From the NCBI GenBank assembly GCA_035492775.1, contig DATJIW010000097.1, forward strand, positions 37,250 to 101,249: a stretch of DNA of 64,000 nt, read 5' to 3'. Both the position numbers and the translations under genes were made by a program. The number at the start of each line of letters is the position of its first letter. Within the stretch, counting starts at the first letter, position 1. This DNA is from DATJFQ01 sp035492775. GTDB taxonomy: Bacteria; Acidobacteriota; Vicinamibacteria; Vicinamibacterales; 2-12-FULL-66-21. Shown here piece by piece: positions 35,676 through 44,457 of this stretch. The notes beneath the pieces were generated by a model. The model saw nothing but the letters and a program-made list of their open reading frames with translations. It did no database searches and was not told the origin of the DNA.

Positions 35676-37319
35676 GTGGCAAGTGGCCTGCACACAGCGG
35701 TCCGTATTCGCGGAGTCGTCGCGACGATCGCATTCGCGGCCGTACTCGGCGGGTGCCGTCGCGGCCCGGCGGTCGCACCACACACGCCGCCGCAGGATCT
35801 GCGCGACGCCCTGGCGGCAATCGTCTCCGTCAAAACGTCGCCACCATATGTCCTGAAAACCCGCGGCGGACGGCAGGTGTGGGCGCTCACACGAGAGTTC
35901 TATCAGAAACGCAGCTTCGTACCGGCGTGGGCGGATGACGAACGCAGCCGCTCCGCCGACGTGTTGATCGACACCCTGCAGCACGCCGATCGCGACGCGC
36001 TCGACCCGGCCCGTTACGGCGCCCGGGATCTTGCGCGGCTGCGTGACGACGTGAGGCGTGGGGTCGATCGCCGGAATGAGGCGCGCGCGGCCATGACACT
36101 CGATGCGCGGCTGACGTATGCCTTTCTGCAGTACGCGAGCGACCTCGCCGCCGGCGTGACCGAGGGACGCACGATCCGCTGGAAGACTTCCGCGCCGGCC
36201 TCGAACCCACTGCAGTCTCTCGACGACGCCCTCGCGCGCGATCGCGTCGCGGATGTTCTCGGCGACCTGCAGCGCCGCAACCCGTCATACGCATCGCTTC
36301 GCGAGGCGCTGCACACATACCGAAGCATGGCTGCAGCCGGCGGATGGCCGTCGCTGCCTGCCGGCTTCCGTGTCAAGCGCGGGGAACGCAGTCCGTTGCT
36401 CCCGGCGCTTGCGAAGCGGCTCGCGGTTACCGGCGACTACTCGCCGCCGGCAGGGCGCCCCGACTCCGGCACCCCCATCTATGACGAGACCCTCGAGAAC
36501 GCCGTGAGACATTTCCAGCGTCGTCACGGACTCGAGGCCGACGGCGTGGTCGGCAAAACCGTAGTCGCGGAATTGAATGTGCCGGCCGCGGAACGGGTCC
36601 GGCAGATCGAGCTGAATCTCGAACGCTGGCGATGGCTGCCGCGGGATCTCGGCGACCGGCACATCCTCGTGAACGTTCCCGAGTATCGGCTCGAGGTGTG
36701 GGATCACGGCAGCGTCCCGCTCGCGATGCGTGTCGTCGTCGGGAAGAAAGACGCGCAGACGCCCGCGTTCAGCTCCGCAATGAGCTACGTGGTCCTGGCG
36801 CCCTTCTGGAACGTTCCGGCCGATATCGCTGAAAACGAAACGCTGCCGTCGGCCGAGAGCGACCCGTCCTTCCTCGAGCGCACCCACATGGAGGTGGTGG
36901 ACACACGCGGGCGGGCGGTCGACCCGAAGTCCATCGATCTCTCGGACGCGAGGCGATATCGCTTCCGGCAGCGTCCCGGCGACTCGAACTCGCTGGGCCT
37001 CGTGAAGTTCATGTTCCCGAATCCGTACAACGTCTATCTGCACGACACGCCGGCGGATGCGCTCTTCACGCGCGAGACCCGGGCCTTCAGCCATGGCTGC
37101 GTCCGGATCGAGCAGCCCGAGGAGCTCGCCGACTACGTCCTGCGCGATCGGCCGGACTGGACGCCCGATCGGATTCGCGAGGCCATGCACGGTTCCGAAC
37201 AGACGACCGTGACGCTTCGCGAAAAGATCCCGGTGTATATCGCGTATTTCACCGCGCGGGTCGCCCCGGACGGCGAAGTGCATTTTTTCAGGGATATCTA
37301 CGGCCGCGACCGGCAGTAG
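35676..37319 (+). CDS. L,D-transpeptidase lipoprotein (YcbB-like)
   Basis: A 547-residue periplasmic enzyme that makes 3-3 cross-links or acts on peptidoglycan. The lipoprotein signal is ATIAFAAVLGGC (lipobox LGGC, lipidated Cys about 27). Residues 55-260 form a scaffold domain and residues 265-310 a PG_binding_1 domain (YDETLENAVRHFQRRHGLEADGVVGK). The YkuD catalytic domain follows (about 330-495), with HGCVRIEQPEE carrying the active-site Cys475 and His473. Scaffold-PGbinding-YkuD order matches E. coli YcbB/LdtD. GTG 35676 is the only start giving the signal peptide. It is divergent from the PHP gene, 22 bases away. Confidence 0.93.
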   Translation: MASGLHTAVRIRGVVATIAFAAVLGGCRRGPAVAPHTPPQDLRDALAAIVSVKTSPPYVLKTRGGRQVWALTREFYQKRSFVPAWADDERSRSADVLIDTLQHADRDALDPARYGARDLARLRDDVRRGVDRRNEARAAMTLDARLTYAFLQYASDLAAGVTEGRTIRWKTSAPASNPLQSLDDALARDRVADVLGDLQRRNPSYASLREALHTYRSMAAAGGWPSLPAGFRVKRGERSPLLPALAKRLAVTGDYSPPAGRPDSGTPIYDETLENAVRHFQRRHGLEADGVVGKTVVAELNVPAAERVRQIELNLERWRWLPRDLGDRHILVNVPEYRLEVWDHGSVPLAMRVVVGKKDAQTPAFSSAMSYVVLAPFWNVPADIAENETLPSAESDPSFLERTHMEVVDTRGRAVDPKSIDLSDARRYRFRQRPGDSNSLGLVKFMFPNPYNVYLHDTPADALFTRETRAFSHGCVRIEQPEELADYVLRDRPDWTPDRIREAMHGSEQTTVTLREKIPVYIAYFTARVAPDGEVHFFRDIYGRDRQ

Positions 37320-37322
37320 ACG

Positions 37323-37679
37323 TCAACAGAACGGTGCGATCGTGTCGAGCAGCTGGTCCAGGTCGATCGGCTTCGGCAGCCAGGCGTCGGCGTCGATCGG
37401 CGGGACACGTTCACGAGGTCCCGCGGCTGTCACGACGATGACCGGGATGGCGGAAAGCGCCGGATCGAGACGCTGCGCCGCGCGAAATTCCCACCCGTCC
37501 ATCACGGGCATCATCAAGTCGAGCAGGATTACGGATGCGTAATCGCCGCCGCGCAGGGTATCGAGCGCTTCGCGGCCATTGGCGGCCGTTTCGACGACGA
37601 ACCCCGAGAGCTCGAGGAAGTGGCCGAGCATTTCCCGGGTATCCGGGTCGTCCTCGATGATGAGCACGCGGCGCGACAC
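37323..37679 (-). CDS. Single-domain response regulator (receiver)
   Basis: A 118-residue receiver with no output domain. It keeps acidic Glu9-Asp10-Asp11 (IIEDD), phospho-acceptor Asp54 (ILLDLMMP), Thr84 (VVTAAG) and Lys103 (LPKPIDL). Such proteins act in phosphorelays or by protein contact. It lies just behind the L,D-transpeptidase gene, convergent with it (2 bases apart), and 12 bases downstream of another receiver gene, likely in one transcript. No kinase is present. Confidence 0.88.
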   Translation of the reverse strand: MSRRVLIIEDDPDTREMLGHFLELSGFVVETAANGREALDTLRGGDYASVILLDLMMPVMDGWEFRAAQRLDPALSAIPVIVVTAAGPRERVPPIDADAWLPKPIDLDQLLDTIAPFC

Positions 37680-37691
37680 TGAATACGAAAC

Positions 37692-38138
37692 CTATGCGGT
37701 GGTGTGCCGGGCGTCGTCGAGCAGCGATCGGATCGTTGATTCGAGATCGTCCGGGAGACAGGGCTTGGGAATGATGGCATCGCACCCGGCGCGGTCGGCC
37801 CGGGACGGGTCCTGCGCGAATGGCGCGTAGCCGGTGACGGCAATGATCGGGATCCGCGCGGTCCGCTCGTCCGCCTTGAGCCGCCGTGTGAGCTCGTAGC
37901 CATCGATGCCGGGAATATTGAGATCGGTGACGACCGCGGCGGGCAGCAGGTCGAAGGCCCGTTCGAGCGCCTGAAGTCCGTTATGCGCCTGCTCGACGCG
38001 AAAACCGGCCTGATCGAGCCATTCCGCGTACAGAAGGCGACCGTCCCGGTCGTCTTCGACCAGCAGCACGAGCGGGCGCTCGACTGAGAAGCTCAAATCA
38101 CGCCTCTGAACACAGTATATCGACACATCTGACGTCAC
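37692..38138 (-). CDS. Single-domain response regulator (receiver)
   Basis: A 148-residue receiver with a short N-terminal tail. Marks: VEDDRDG, phospho-acceptor Asp72 (VVTDLNIPG), Thr (AVTGYAP) and Lys125 (IPKPCLPDDL). No output domain. The 20-residue N-terminal extension (TSDVSIYCVQRRDL) is doubtful; a TTG at 38096 gives a more usual start, so the ATG-less GTG at 38138 should be treated as provisional. It precedes the receiver gene 37323-37679 on the same strand; the pair could form a small phosphorelay. Confidence 0.8.
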   Translation of the reverse strand: MTSDVSIYCVQRRDLSFSVERPLVLLVEDDRDGRLLYAEWLDQAGFRVEQAHNGLQALERAFDLLPAAVVTDLNIPGIDGYELTRRLKADERTARIPIIAVTGYAPFAQDPSRADRAGCDAIIPKPCLPDDLESTIRSLLDDARHTTA

Positions 38139-38193
38139 CTGCGCAACTTACACGCGTTTGCACCAGCTCAGCCTTACGGCTGGCTGCCTGGAG

Positions 38194-38199
38194 GATAAT
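38194..38199 (+). promoter_or_regulatory. Possible -10 box (GATAAT) of the small protein / phosphofructokinase pair
   Basis: GATAAT ends 6 bases before ATG 38206, giving a nearly leaderless mRNA for the two-gene operon. A GGAG just ahead of it (38190-38193) may be coincidental. Confidence 0.35.
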
Positions 38200-38205
38200 C
38201 GACGC

Positions 38206-38475
38206 ATGTCCCACCTGTACGAAGACCGCGCCGCCACGCTTGGCCGCATCGGCGGGACGCTGCAGTCGATCATCGAGGTCCTGAACGCCATTCGCCTGCA
38301 GCTCCCTGCGGTGTCCGAGGCGGACCGGCCGGCGGCGATTGCGCGCTACGCCGCGCTCGTGGAAAAGGCCAGAACCTGGCGGTGGTATCTCGAGGTACAG
38401 CGCGAGGCCGTCGGCCTTACACGCCACGACCTCATCGACCAGCTGTACCCCATTCCCCCGGCGGAGCTGTCATGA
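38206..38475 (+). CDS. Small conserved helical protein upstream of phosphofructokinase
   Basis: An 89-residue protein (SHLYEDRAATLGRIGGTLQS start). It is predicted all-helical with Trp-containing RTWRWYLEVQREAVGLTRHD near residue 58-75. No domain was recognised. Its stop overlaps the ATG of the phosphofructokinase gene (ATGA), so they are translated together. A role in controlling or assembling that enzyme is inferred only from the coupling. ATG 38206 is chosen over the earlier one at 38158, since a GATAAT box sits between. Confidence 0.75.
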   Translation: MSHLYEDRAATLGRIGGTLQSIIEVLNAIRLQLPAVSEADRPAAIARYAALVEKARTWRWYLEVQREAVGLTRHDLIDQLYPIPPAELS

Positions 38476-39776
38476 CGCCGCGTGGGCGGCTCGCGATCCT
38501 CGTCGGCGGCGGACCGGCCCCCGGCATCAACAGCGTCATCAGCGCGGCGACGATTCGCGCCCGTCTCGAGGGGGTCGACGTCATCGGCATCCGGGACGGG
38601 TTTGAGCGGATCATGCGCGGCGACACCGCCAACGTGCAGCCGCTCGACATCGACGGCGTGTCGCGCATTCACTTCCGCGGCGGGTCGTATCTCGGGATTT
38701 CCCGTGCCAATCCGACGACCGACGTCCGCTATCTCGAGGCGACCGTCAGGTCGTTGACCGACCTGGGCGTGACGATGGTCATCACGATCGGCGGAGACGA
38801 CACCGCGTTTTCGGCGATGAAAGTCGAGCAGCACGCCGGCGGCCGGCTTCAGATCGTGCACGTGCCAAAGACCATCGACGACGACCTCGATCTGCCGCCC
38901 CACGTCGACACGTTCGGATTCCAGACCGCGCGGCACTACGGCGTCGACATCGTCAAGAACCTGATGGTCGACGCGAAAACGACGTCGCGCTGGTACTTCG
39001 TCATCGCGATGGGCCGAAAGGCCGGCCATCTCGCTCTCGGGATCGGCAAGGCGGCGGGCGCAACGCTGACGCTGATTCCGGAGGAGTTCGAAGGCCACCA
39101 GGTACGGCTCGGCATGATCGTCGATACGCTCGTCGGCGCCATCATCAAGCGCCAGAGCTACGGACGGCTCGACGGCGTGGCCGTTCTTGCGGAAGGACTG
39201 GTGCTCGATCTCAGCCCTGACGACGTCGCCGCGCTGGGCCACGTCGAGCACGACGCGCACGGGCACGTGAGGCTGGCGGAAATCAACATCGGCGACATCG
39301 TCAAGAACGCCGTGCGGCGTCGGCTCGGCGATCTGGGGATCAAGGCGACGGTCGCGACGAAGGACATCGGGTACGAGCTGCGGTGTGCCGACCCGATTCC
39401 GATGGACATGGAATACACGCGCGATCTGGGCTACTGCGCCGCGAAGTACCTCCTGTCGGGCGGCAATGCCGTGATGATTTCAATGCAGGGGGGGCACTTC
39501 GTGCCGATTCCCTTCGCGCAACTGATGGATCCGGCAACGGGCCGGACCCGTGTGCGCATGGTCGACATCCATTCGACGCGTTACGGCATCGCGCGGCGGT
39601 ACATGATCCGGCTGCGCCGAGACGACTTCGACAATCCGGAAGAACTGGAGAAGCTCGCAAACGCCGCTCGTCTCTCCGCGGCGGACTTCCGGCGCGAGTT
39701 CGGGTACCTGATCGAGCTGGAGCCCGGCCGCCTCGTCATGGACCCTGGCAGCGGCCTCGTCGAGGAACGGTCCTGA
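38472..39776 (+). CDS. pfp: PPi-type 6-phosphofructokinase (diphosphate-fructose-6-phosphate 1-phosphotransferase)
   Basis: A 434-residue PFK-fold enzyme. It phosphorylates fructose 6-phosphate to the 1,6-bisphosphate, the committed glycolytic step. Family marks: N-terminal VGGGPAPGINSVIS, GGDD (107-110) where ATP-dependent forms have GGDG, and PKTIDDD (132-138) where ATP enzymes have PGTID. The Asp at GGDD and Lys in PKTID are the accepted signature of pyrophosphate-using enzymes, so PPi is the predicted donor and the reaction is reversible. Later marks: MGRKAGHLALGIG, DIGYELRCADP. The long C-terminus (about 100 residues more than E. coli PfkA) is usual for this clade. Confidence 0.85.
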   Translation: MTPRGRLAILVGGGPAPGINSVISAATIRARLEGVDVIGIRDGFERIMRGDTANVQPLDIDGVSRIHFRGGSYLGISRANPTTDVRYLEATVRSLTDLGVTMVITIGGDDTAFSAMKVEQHAGGRLQIVHVPKTIDDDLDLPPHVDTFGFQTARHYGVDIVKNLMVDAKTTSRWYFVIAMGRKAGHLALGIGKAAGATLTLIPEEFEGHQVRLGMIVDTLVGAIIKRQSYGRLDGVAVLAEGLVLDLSPDDVAALGHVEHDAHGHVRLAEINIGDIVKNAVRRRLGDLGIKATVATKDIGYELRCADPIPMDMEYTRDLGYCAAKYLLSGGNAVMISMQGGHFVPIPFAQLMDPATGRTRVRMVDIHSTRYGIARRYMIRLRRDDFDNPEELEKLANAARLSAADFRREFGYLIELEPGRLVMDPGSGLVEERS

Positions 39777-39827
39777 CTCTCCACCCGCCAGCTTTGACCC
39801 CCATATTCCCCTTGCACGTCCGTCGAC

Positions 39828-39833
39828 TATGAT
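39828..39833 (+). promoter_or_regulatory. Likely -10 box (TATGAT) for the 98-aa protein and M28 peptidase pair
   Basis: TATGAT ends 12 bases before ATG 39846, giving a short leader of about five bases. No well-spaced -35 is obvious. It is in the only non-coding gap (39777-39845) before this pair. Confidence 0.4.
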
Positions 39834-39845
39834 TTATCCAACCTC

Positions 39846-40142
39846 ATGACCGGCGAACCGAAAAGCGCGTACGAACTGGCGATGGAGCGGCTCCGGAAGA
39901 AGGATGCCGAGCAGGGCGTCGTCGAGCAGAAACTCACCGATGCGCAGAAGGCGGCGATCGGGGAAGCGCGATCGATCTACGAGTCGCGCGTGGCGGAGCG
40001 CCAGATCCTTCATCGCGAGAAGGTGCTCGCCACATTCGATTCCGCCGAGCGCGAGGTGCTCGAGGAGCAGTACCGCCGCGACCTCGACCGCTTCGCAACC
40101 GATCGCGATGCGAAGATCCGGGCCATCCGGGAGTCGAAGTGA
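39846..40142 (+). CDS. Small charged coiled-coil protein
   Basis: A 98-residue, highly charged, all-helical protein with heptad-like repeats (KSAYELAMERLRKKDAEQ, ARSIYESRVAERQILHREKV, EREVLEEQYRRDLDRFATD). No membrane segment or metal motif. The C-terminus overlaps the start of the M28 peptidase by 4 bases (GTGA), so they are translationally coupled. Conserved small proteins of this look are common, but their function is unknown; it might be a chaperone-like or regulatory partner of the peptidase, by inference only. Confidence 0.75.
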   Translation: MTGEPKSAYELAMERLRKKDAEQGVVEQKLTDAQKAAIGEARSIYESRVAERQILHREKVLATFDSAEREVLEEQYRRDLDRFATDRDAKIRAIRESK

Positions 40143-41581
40143 AACGGGCGGCGTTCGGCGCTGCCCTGCTTGCGACGCTCGGTCTCACCGCAGCCCCGCA
40201 GCCATCTGACGTCTTCGAGCGGATTCGTTCCGAAGGCATCGAACGATCCCGGATCACATCCTTTTTCTCGACGCTCACGGACGACATCGGTCCCCGCCTG
40301 ACGGCGTCGCCGGCGTTCAAACGCGCCGTCGGGTGGTCGCGCGATCGCATGCAGGCAATCGGCCTCACAGACGTGCACACGGAAAGCTGGCCGTTCGGCC
40401 GCGGCTGGGTGCTCGACGGGCTGACGATCGAGATGACCTCGCCGCGATACGTACGGATCATCGGCTATGCCGAGGCGTGGTCGCCGGCAACCGACGGCGA
40501 CGTGACCGGCACGCCGGTCATGATCGGCGGAAAAACGGCCGCGGAGGTCGCTGCGATGCGCGACCGCCTCAAGGGCGCGATCGTCCTGATGCAGCCCCCG
40601 GCGACGTTCATCGAAGCCGACCGCCCGCAGCCCACGACCTCGGCGGATCCCGTGCGGACGGGCGCGCCGGCATCTCCCGGGCACCGGCAGGATCCCACGG
40701 AAGCCAAAGAGATCGCGAAGACGCTGCACGAGGCCGGCGTCGCGGTCCTGGTGCGAACGAGCATCGGCGAGCATGGCACCGTGTTCGTGCAACGGCGAGA
40801 CGAGGGCCCCGACGCGATCCCCTCGATCGTCGTCGCGGGCGAACACTACGACATGCTGATCCGCATGGGCGCGCGTGAACTGCCCGTGACGCTCCGCGTC
40901 AACATCAAATCGCACTACGTGACAGACGATACCAACGGGTACAACGTGATCGGAGACATCCCCGGTTCCGACGCGCAGTTGAAAGACGACGTCGTCATTC
41001 TCGGCGCGCATCTGGACTCGTGGCACGCGGCCGTGGGCGCAGCGGACAACGCCGACGGGGCGGCGTCCGTGCTCGAGGCCGCACGTATCCTGAAAGCGAT
41101 CGACGCCAAGCCGAAGAGAGCGATCCGTTTTGCGCTCTGGGGCGGCGAGGAAGAAGGACTGCTCGGATCGAAAGCCTATGTGGCCGCGCACTATGCCGGC
41201 GACGCGAACCGCGCCGCCCGCGAGCACGTTTTTGTCTATCTCAACGAAGACCCGGGCTACGGCCCCGTGTACGGCTGGTACCTCGAGAACACGCCGTTCG
41301 TGCAGCCCCTGTTCGACGCCTGGCTGGAGCCGCTGAAGGCGCTGGGCGCGCGACGCAACGTGCTCGCGGGCATCGGCGCGACCGACCACCTCAGTTTCCG
41401 GGACGTCGGCATCCCTGGCTTCAACGCCATCCAGGAGTACGCCGGCTACGACGTCCGCATCCATCACACCAACATGGACACGCCGGAACGCGTGCGGACG
41501 CAGGATCTGGAGCAGTCTGCGGTCTCGCTCGCGTGGTTTGCGTGGCAGGCGGCGAACACCGACCAGCGCCTGCGCCCGTGA
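40139..41581 (+). CDS. Secreted M28-family aminopeptidase with PA-like insert
   Basis: A 480-residue zinc peptidase with a signal peptide (RAAFGAALLATLGLTAAP). It removes N-terminal amino acids in the periplasm or outside. The co-catalytic zinc residues are His291 and Asp293 (GAHLDSWH), Asp303 (AADNADG), Glu337-Glu339 (GGEEEG), Asp371 (NEDPGYG) and His442/443 (RIHHTN). A protease-associated (PA) style insert spans residues 110-250. The start is GTG overlapping the upstream TGA. Similar proteins are often called peptidase M28 or glutamate carboxypeptidase-like; substrate is unknown. Confidence 0.92.
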   Translation: MKRAAFGAALLATLGLTAAPQPSDVFERIRSEGIERSRITSFFSTLTDDIGPRLTASPAFKRAVGWSRDRMQAIGLTDVHTESWPFGRGWVLDGLTIEMTSPRYVRIIGYAEAWSPATDGDVTGTPVMIGGKTAAEVAAMRDRLKGAIVLMQPPATFIEADRPQPTTSADPVRTGAPASPGHRQDPTEAKEIAKTLHEAGVAVLVRTSIGEHGTVFVQRRDEGPDAIPSIVVAGEHYDMLIRMGARELPVTLRVNIKSHYVTDDTNGYNVIGDIPGSDAQLKDDVVILGAHLDSWHAAVGAADNADGAASVLEAARILKAIDAKPKRAIRFALWGGEEEGLLGSKAYVAAHYAGDANRAAREHVFVYLNEDPGYGPVYGWYLENTPFVQPLFDAWLEPLKALGARRNVLAGIGATDHLSFRDVGIPGFNAIQEYAGYDVRIHHTNMDTPERVRTQDLEQSAVSLAWFAWQAANTDQRLRP

Positions 41582-41585
41582 GGCC

Positions 41586-43145
41586 GTGCCGGTAACGACG
41601 CCGACGCTTCGCCGTTTCGTCCGCGCCGACTCGATGGTCGCGGCGGGGATCCTCGCCAGCCGTCTCGCGGGCCTGGTGCGGACGACGATCTTCTCCTACT
41701 ACTTCGGCCTTCGCTCTGACGCGGCCGACGCGTTCAACGCGGCGGTGCGGATTCCCAACCTGCTCCAGAACCTCTTCGGCGAAGGGGCGCTGTCGGGGTC
41801 CTTCATCCCCGTCTACGCCGGGTTGCACGCACAGGGGCGGAAGAGCGAGGCGTCGCAGGTGGCGCGCACGGTCTTCGCGCTCCTGATGCTCGCCATGGCA
41901 GTGCTGGTGCTCGCCGGCGTGCTGGCGACACCGCTGCTGCTCGATGTGATCGCCCCGGGGTTCACCGGCGTGCGGCGGGAGCTCGCCGTTCGTCTCGTGA
42001 GGATTCTGTTTCCGGCAGCCGGCCTGCTGGTCGCCGCCGCCTGGTGTCTCGGCGTCCTCAACAGCCACCAGAAATTTCTGCTGTCATACGCCTCTGGAGC
42101 GGCGTGGAACGCCGGCATGATCGGCGCCCTTGTCCTGTTCGGTCCGGGCAGTCCACTGGATCAGCTCGCGGTCATGCTGGCGTGGGGATCCGTTGTCGGC
42201 GCGGCGCTGCAGTTCGCCGTACAGGCGCCGCTGGCGTTCCGACTCTCGTCAGGGGGCACCGGTTTCGCGTTGACCGATTCGGTGCGGCGGACGATCCGCG
42301 ACTTCTTCCCCGTGCTGACCAGCCGTGGCGCGGTCCAGATTTCCGCGTACATCGACACGCTCATCGCCAGCTGGCTGCCAGTCGGCGCTGTCACGGGCCT
42401 GCAGAACGCGTCACTGCTCTACACGCTGCCGGTGAGCCTCTTCGGAATCTCGGTTTCGGCGGCCGAACTCCCGGCGCTGTCATCCGTCGCCGCCCGTGCG
42501 GAAACCGACGCCTTGCGCGCGCGCATGGTCGCCGCGCTGCAGCGGCTCACATTCTTTACGGTTCCCTCCGCGGTCGCGTTTGCTGCTCTTGGGGACGTGA
42601 TCGCCGGCGCCTTGCTGCAGCACGGACGATTCCGTCCTCAGGACTCACTCATCGTCTGGGGCATCCTCGCGGGGTCGGCGATCGGCCTGGTCGCCTCGAC
42701 ACAGTCACGCCTCTACTCGGTGGCGCATTACGCCATCGGCGATACGAAAACGCCGCTCCGCTTTGCGCTCATCCGCCTGGCCTTCGTGACGGTGCTCGGC
42801 TGGTATTGCGCCCTGCGGCTGCCGGCCCTCGTATCCGTCGCTCCGATCTGGGGCGCGGCAGGCCTGACGGCTTCGGCAGGCGTGTCGGGGTGGATCGAGT
42901 TCGCACTGCTTCGGCGCAGCTTCAACTCCCGGGTCGGCTCGACCGGCGTTCCGCAGTCCGACATGCTCCGATTGTGGGCCGCGGCCATCCTCGCCGCTGC
43001 CCCTGCATTTCTGCTCAAGTCACAGATCTCCATCACCCGTCCACTCATCCGCGGCGCGCTCGTCCTGCCGCTTTTCGGGGGCGTCTTCCTCCTGCTCACC
43101 GTGCTGTTCCGCGTCCCGATGGCGGCGCTGCGCAGGAAGCGCTGA
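41586..43145 (+). CDS. murJ: Lipid II flippase MurJ
   Basis: A 519-residue polytopic protein of the MVF/MOP exporter superfamily, which flips the peptidoglycan precursor lipid II across the inner membrane. About fourteen hydrophobic helices are visible. Family marks: SRLAGLVRTTIFSYYFGL (TM1), AADAFNAAVRIPNLLQNLFGEGALSGSFIPVY, the conserved ARG/Arg-rich TM1 to TM2 loop, and LFGISVSAAELPAL and YSVAHYAIGDTKTPL later. The GTG at 41586 is chosen because it follows the peptidase stop within 5 bases and gives the usual N-terminus (TPTLRRFVRADSMVAA). Essential in most bacteria. Confidence 0.93.
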   Translation: MPVTTPTLRRFVRADSMVAAGILASRLAGLVRTTIFSYYFGLRSDAADAFNAAVRIPNLLQNLFGEGALSGSFIPVYAGLHAQGRKSEASQVARTVFALLMLAMAVLVLAGVLATPLLLDVIAPGFTGVRRELAVRLVRILFPAAGLLVAAAWCLGVLNSHQKFLLSYASGAAWNAGMIGALVLFGPGSPLDQLAVMLAWGSVVGAALQFAVQAPLAFRLSSGGTGFALTDSVRRTIRDFFPVLTSRGAVQISAYIDTLIASWLPVGAVTGLQNASLLYTLPVSLFGISVSAAELPALSSVAARAETDALRARMVAALQRLTFFTVPSAVAFAALGDVIAGALLQHGRFRPQDSLIVWGILAGSAIGLVASTQSRLYSVAHYAIGDTKTPLRFALIRLAFVTVLGWYCALRLPALVSVAPIWGAAGLTASAGVSGWIEFALLRRSFNSRVGSTGVPQSDMLRLWAAAILAAAPAFLLKSQISITRPLIRGALVLPLFGGVFLLLTVLFRVPMAALRRKR

Positions 43146-43173
43146 CGGCAGCGCTTTTGTAGAAGACGGCTGT

Positions 43174-43983
43174 ATGGGTCGTCGCAACCTCGTGTGTGCA
43201 GCCACGCTCGCCGCTCTGTGCGCGGCCTCCGCCGCACCGGTGCGCGGAGCTGACCAGGTTCGCGTGCTCGTGCTCAATATGCACGCCGGGAAGGACGCCG
43301 CGGGCAAGCCCAACCTCGACGCCGTCGTGTCGCTCGTCAAAGAGAAGAAGCCGGATCTCGTGCTGCTGCAGGAAGTCGACCGCAATACGAATCGTTCGGG
43401 ACACGTCGACCAGGTGGCCGAACTCGCCCGTCAGACCAAATACGACAGCGCGTTTTCGGCGAGCTTGTTCGAGTACGACGGCGGCCAGTACGGCGTCGCG
43501 GTCTTGTCACGAGAGATCATCGGCTATCACGTGACCGTTCCGCTGCCGGTCGTACCCGTGCAGACGCGGGCCGGCGGCTCGCGCGAACCGCGCGTCGCCC
43601 TTCTGACGGTCGCGGAGGTGCGCGATACGACATGGCGCGCGATGAACGCACACCTCGATCCCGCCGATGACGGCGGCCGTCCGCAGGAAATGGCGGCACT
43701 GACCGAAGCAATTCGCTCTCAGGAAGCGGCCGGGACGCCTCTAATCGTCGGGGGAGACCTGAATTCGACGCCCGACGACCCCGTGCTGCAACCGCTTCGG
43801 GGTGCCGGACTGCGCGATGCGTGGACCGAGTGCGGCTCGGGCGACGGTTTCACGTTTCCCGCAGACCAGCCGACGAAGCGAATCGATTACCTGTGGCTGC
43901 AGGAAGGGCTGAAGTGTACGTCGGCCGAGGTCCTCGACAGCCGGATTTCGGACCACCGGCCGCTGCTCGTGACCCTCAAATGA
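43174..43983 (+). CDS. Secreted endonuclease/exonuclease/phosphatase (EEP) family hydrolase
   Basis: A 269-residue metal-dependent hydrolase with signal peptide (LVCAATLAALCAASAAPVRGA). EEP marks: VLVLNMHAG, LLQEVDRNT (Glu67), MNAHLDP, VGGDLNSTPDDP (catalytic Asp-Asn) and SDHRPLLVTL at the end (catalytic Asp-His). The family includes extracellular DNases, sphingomyelinases and inositol phosphatases; this one could be a nuclease or phospholipid phosphodiesterase. Its stop is 2 bases from the convergent receiver gene. Confidence 0.88.
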   Translation: MGRRNLVCAATLAALCAASAAPVRGADQVRVLVLNMHAGKDAAGKPNLDAVVSLVKEKKPDLVLLQEVDRNTNRSGHVDQVAELARQTKYDSAFSASLFEYDGGQYGVAVLSREIIGYHVTVPLPVVPVQTRAGGSREPRVALLTVAEVRDTTWRAMNAHLDPADDGGRPQEMAALTEAIRSQEAAGTPLIVGGDLNSTPDDPVLQPLRGAGLRDAWTECGSGDGFTFPADQPTKRIDYLWLQEGLKCTSAEVLDSRISDHRPLLVTLK

Positions 43984-43984
43984 G

Positions 43985-44389
43985 TCAGTGACCGCCGGTC
44001 ATCCGCAGCACCCGGCGGATGGCCTCGACGAGCAATTCCGGATCCTTCGTGTCGTTGTTCAGCGACAGGATCGGCACCCCCGCCATTGCCGGCTCGCTCT
44101 CCATCTTGCGACGCAGCATCGTCTCGTCCCGCAGGTGTGCGACCACGATGTTTGGTCGGAGGACCTGCATCACGCGAACGGCTTCCTCGGCGGAATGCGC
44201 GGGCGCGACGGCGAACCGCAGGCGCGCGAGGATCGCCTCGCAGCGCGAGCTGCTGTCCACGTCGTCGTCGGCGACGAGCACGAGCGGCGCATAACCCTGG
44301 TGGTCGCCGGGTCGACGGCCGCCGCGCGGCAGACGGCGCCGCTCGGCGTGCTGTCGGCGTTCGGGGGTATGTGAGGTCATGGGTGGCAT
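43985..44389 (-). CDS. Degenerate receiver-domain protein (phospho-acceptor Asp replaced)
   Basis: A 134-residue protein (121 if the later ATG at 44380 is used). A basic His/Arg-rich N-terminal tail precedes a receiver fold from about residue 35. The acidic pocket ADDDVD (41-43) and Lys115 are kept. In the acceptor strand, RPNIVVAHLRDE has His85 where the Asp should be, so normal phosphorylation is unlikely. A TGTAAT box sits 6 bases before ATG 44389, favouring that start. It is convergent with the EEP gene and divergent from the S9 peptidase gene. Confidence 0.7.
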   Translation of the reverse strand: MPPMTSHTPERRQHAERRRLPRGGRRPGDHQGYAPLVLVADDDVDSSSRCEAILARLRFAVAPAHSAEEAVRVMQVLRPNIVVAHLRDETMLRRKMESEPAMAGVPILSLNNDTKDPELLVEAIRRVLRMTGGH

Positions 44390-44457
44390 CCTAGCATTAC
44401 ACCGGTGGACGAGCGATACGCTTTGAGTGTACCGTCCCGGCCACCACTGGAGGTCCC

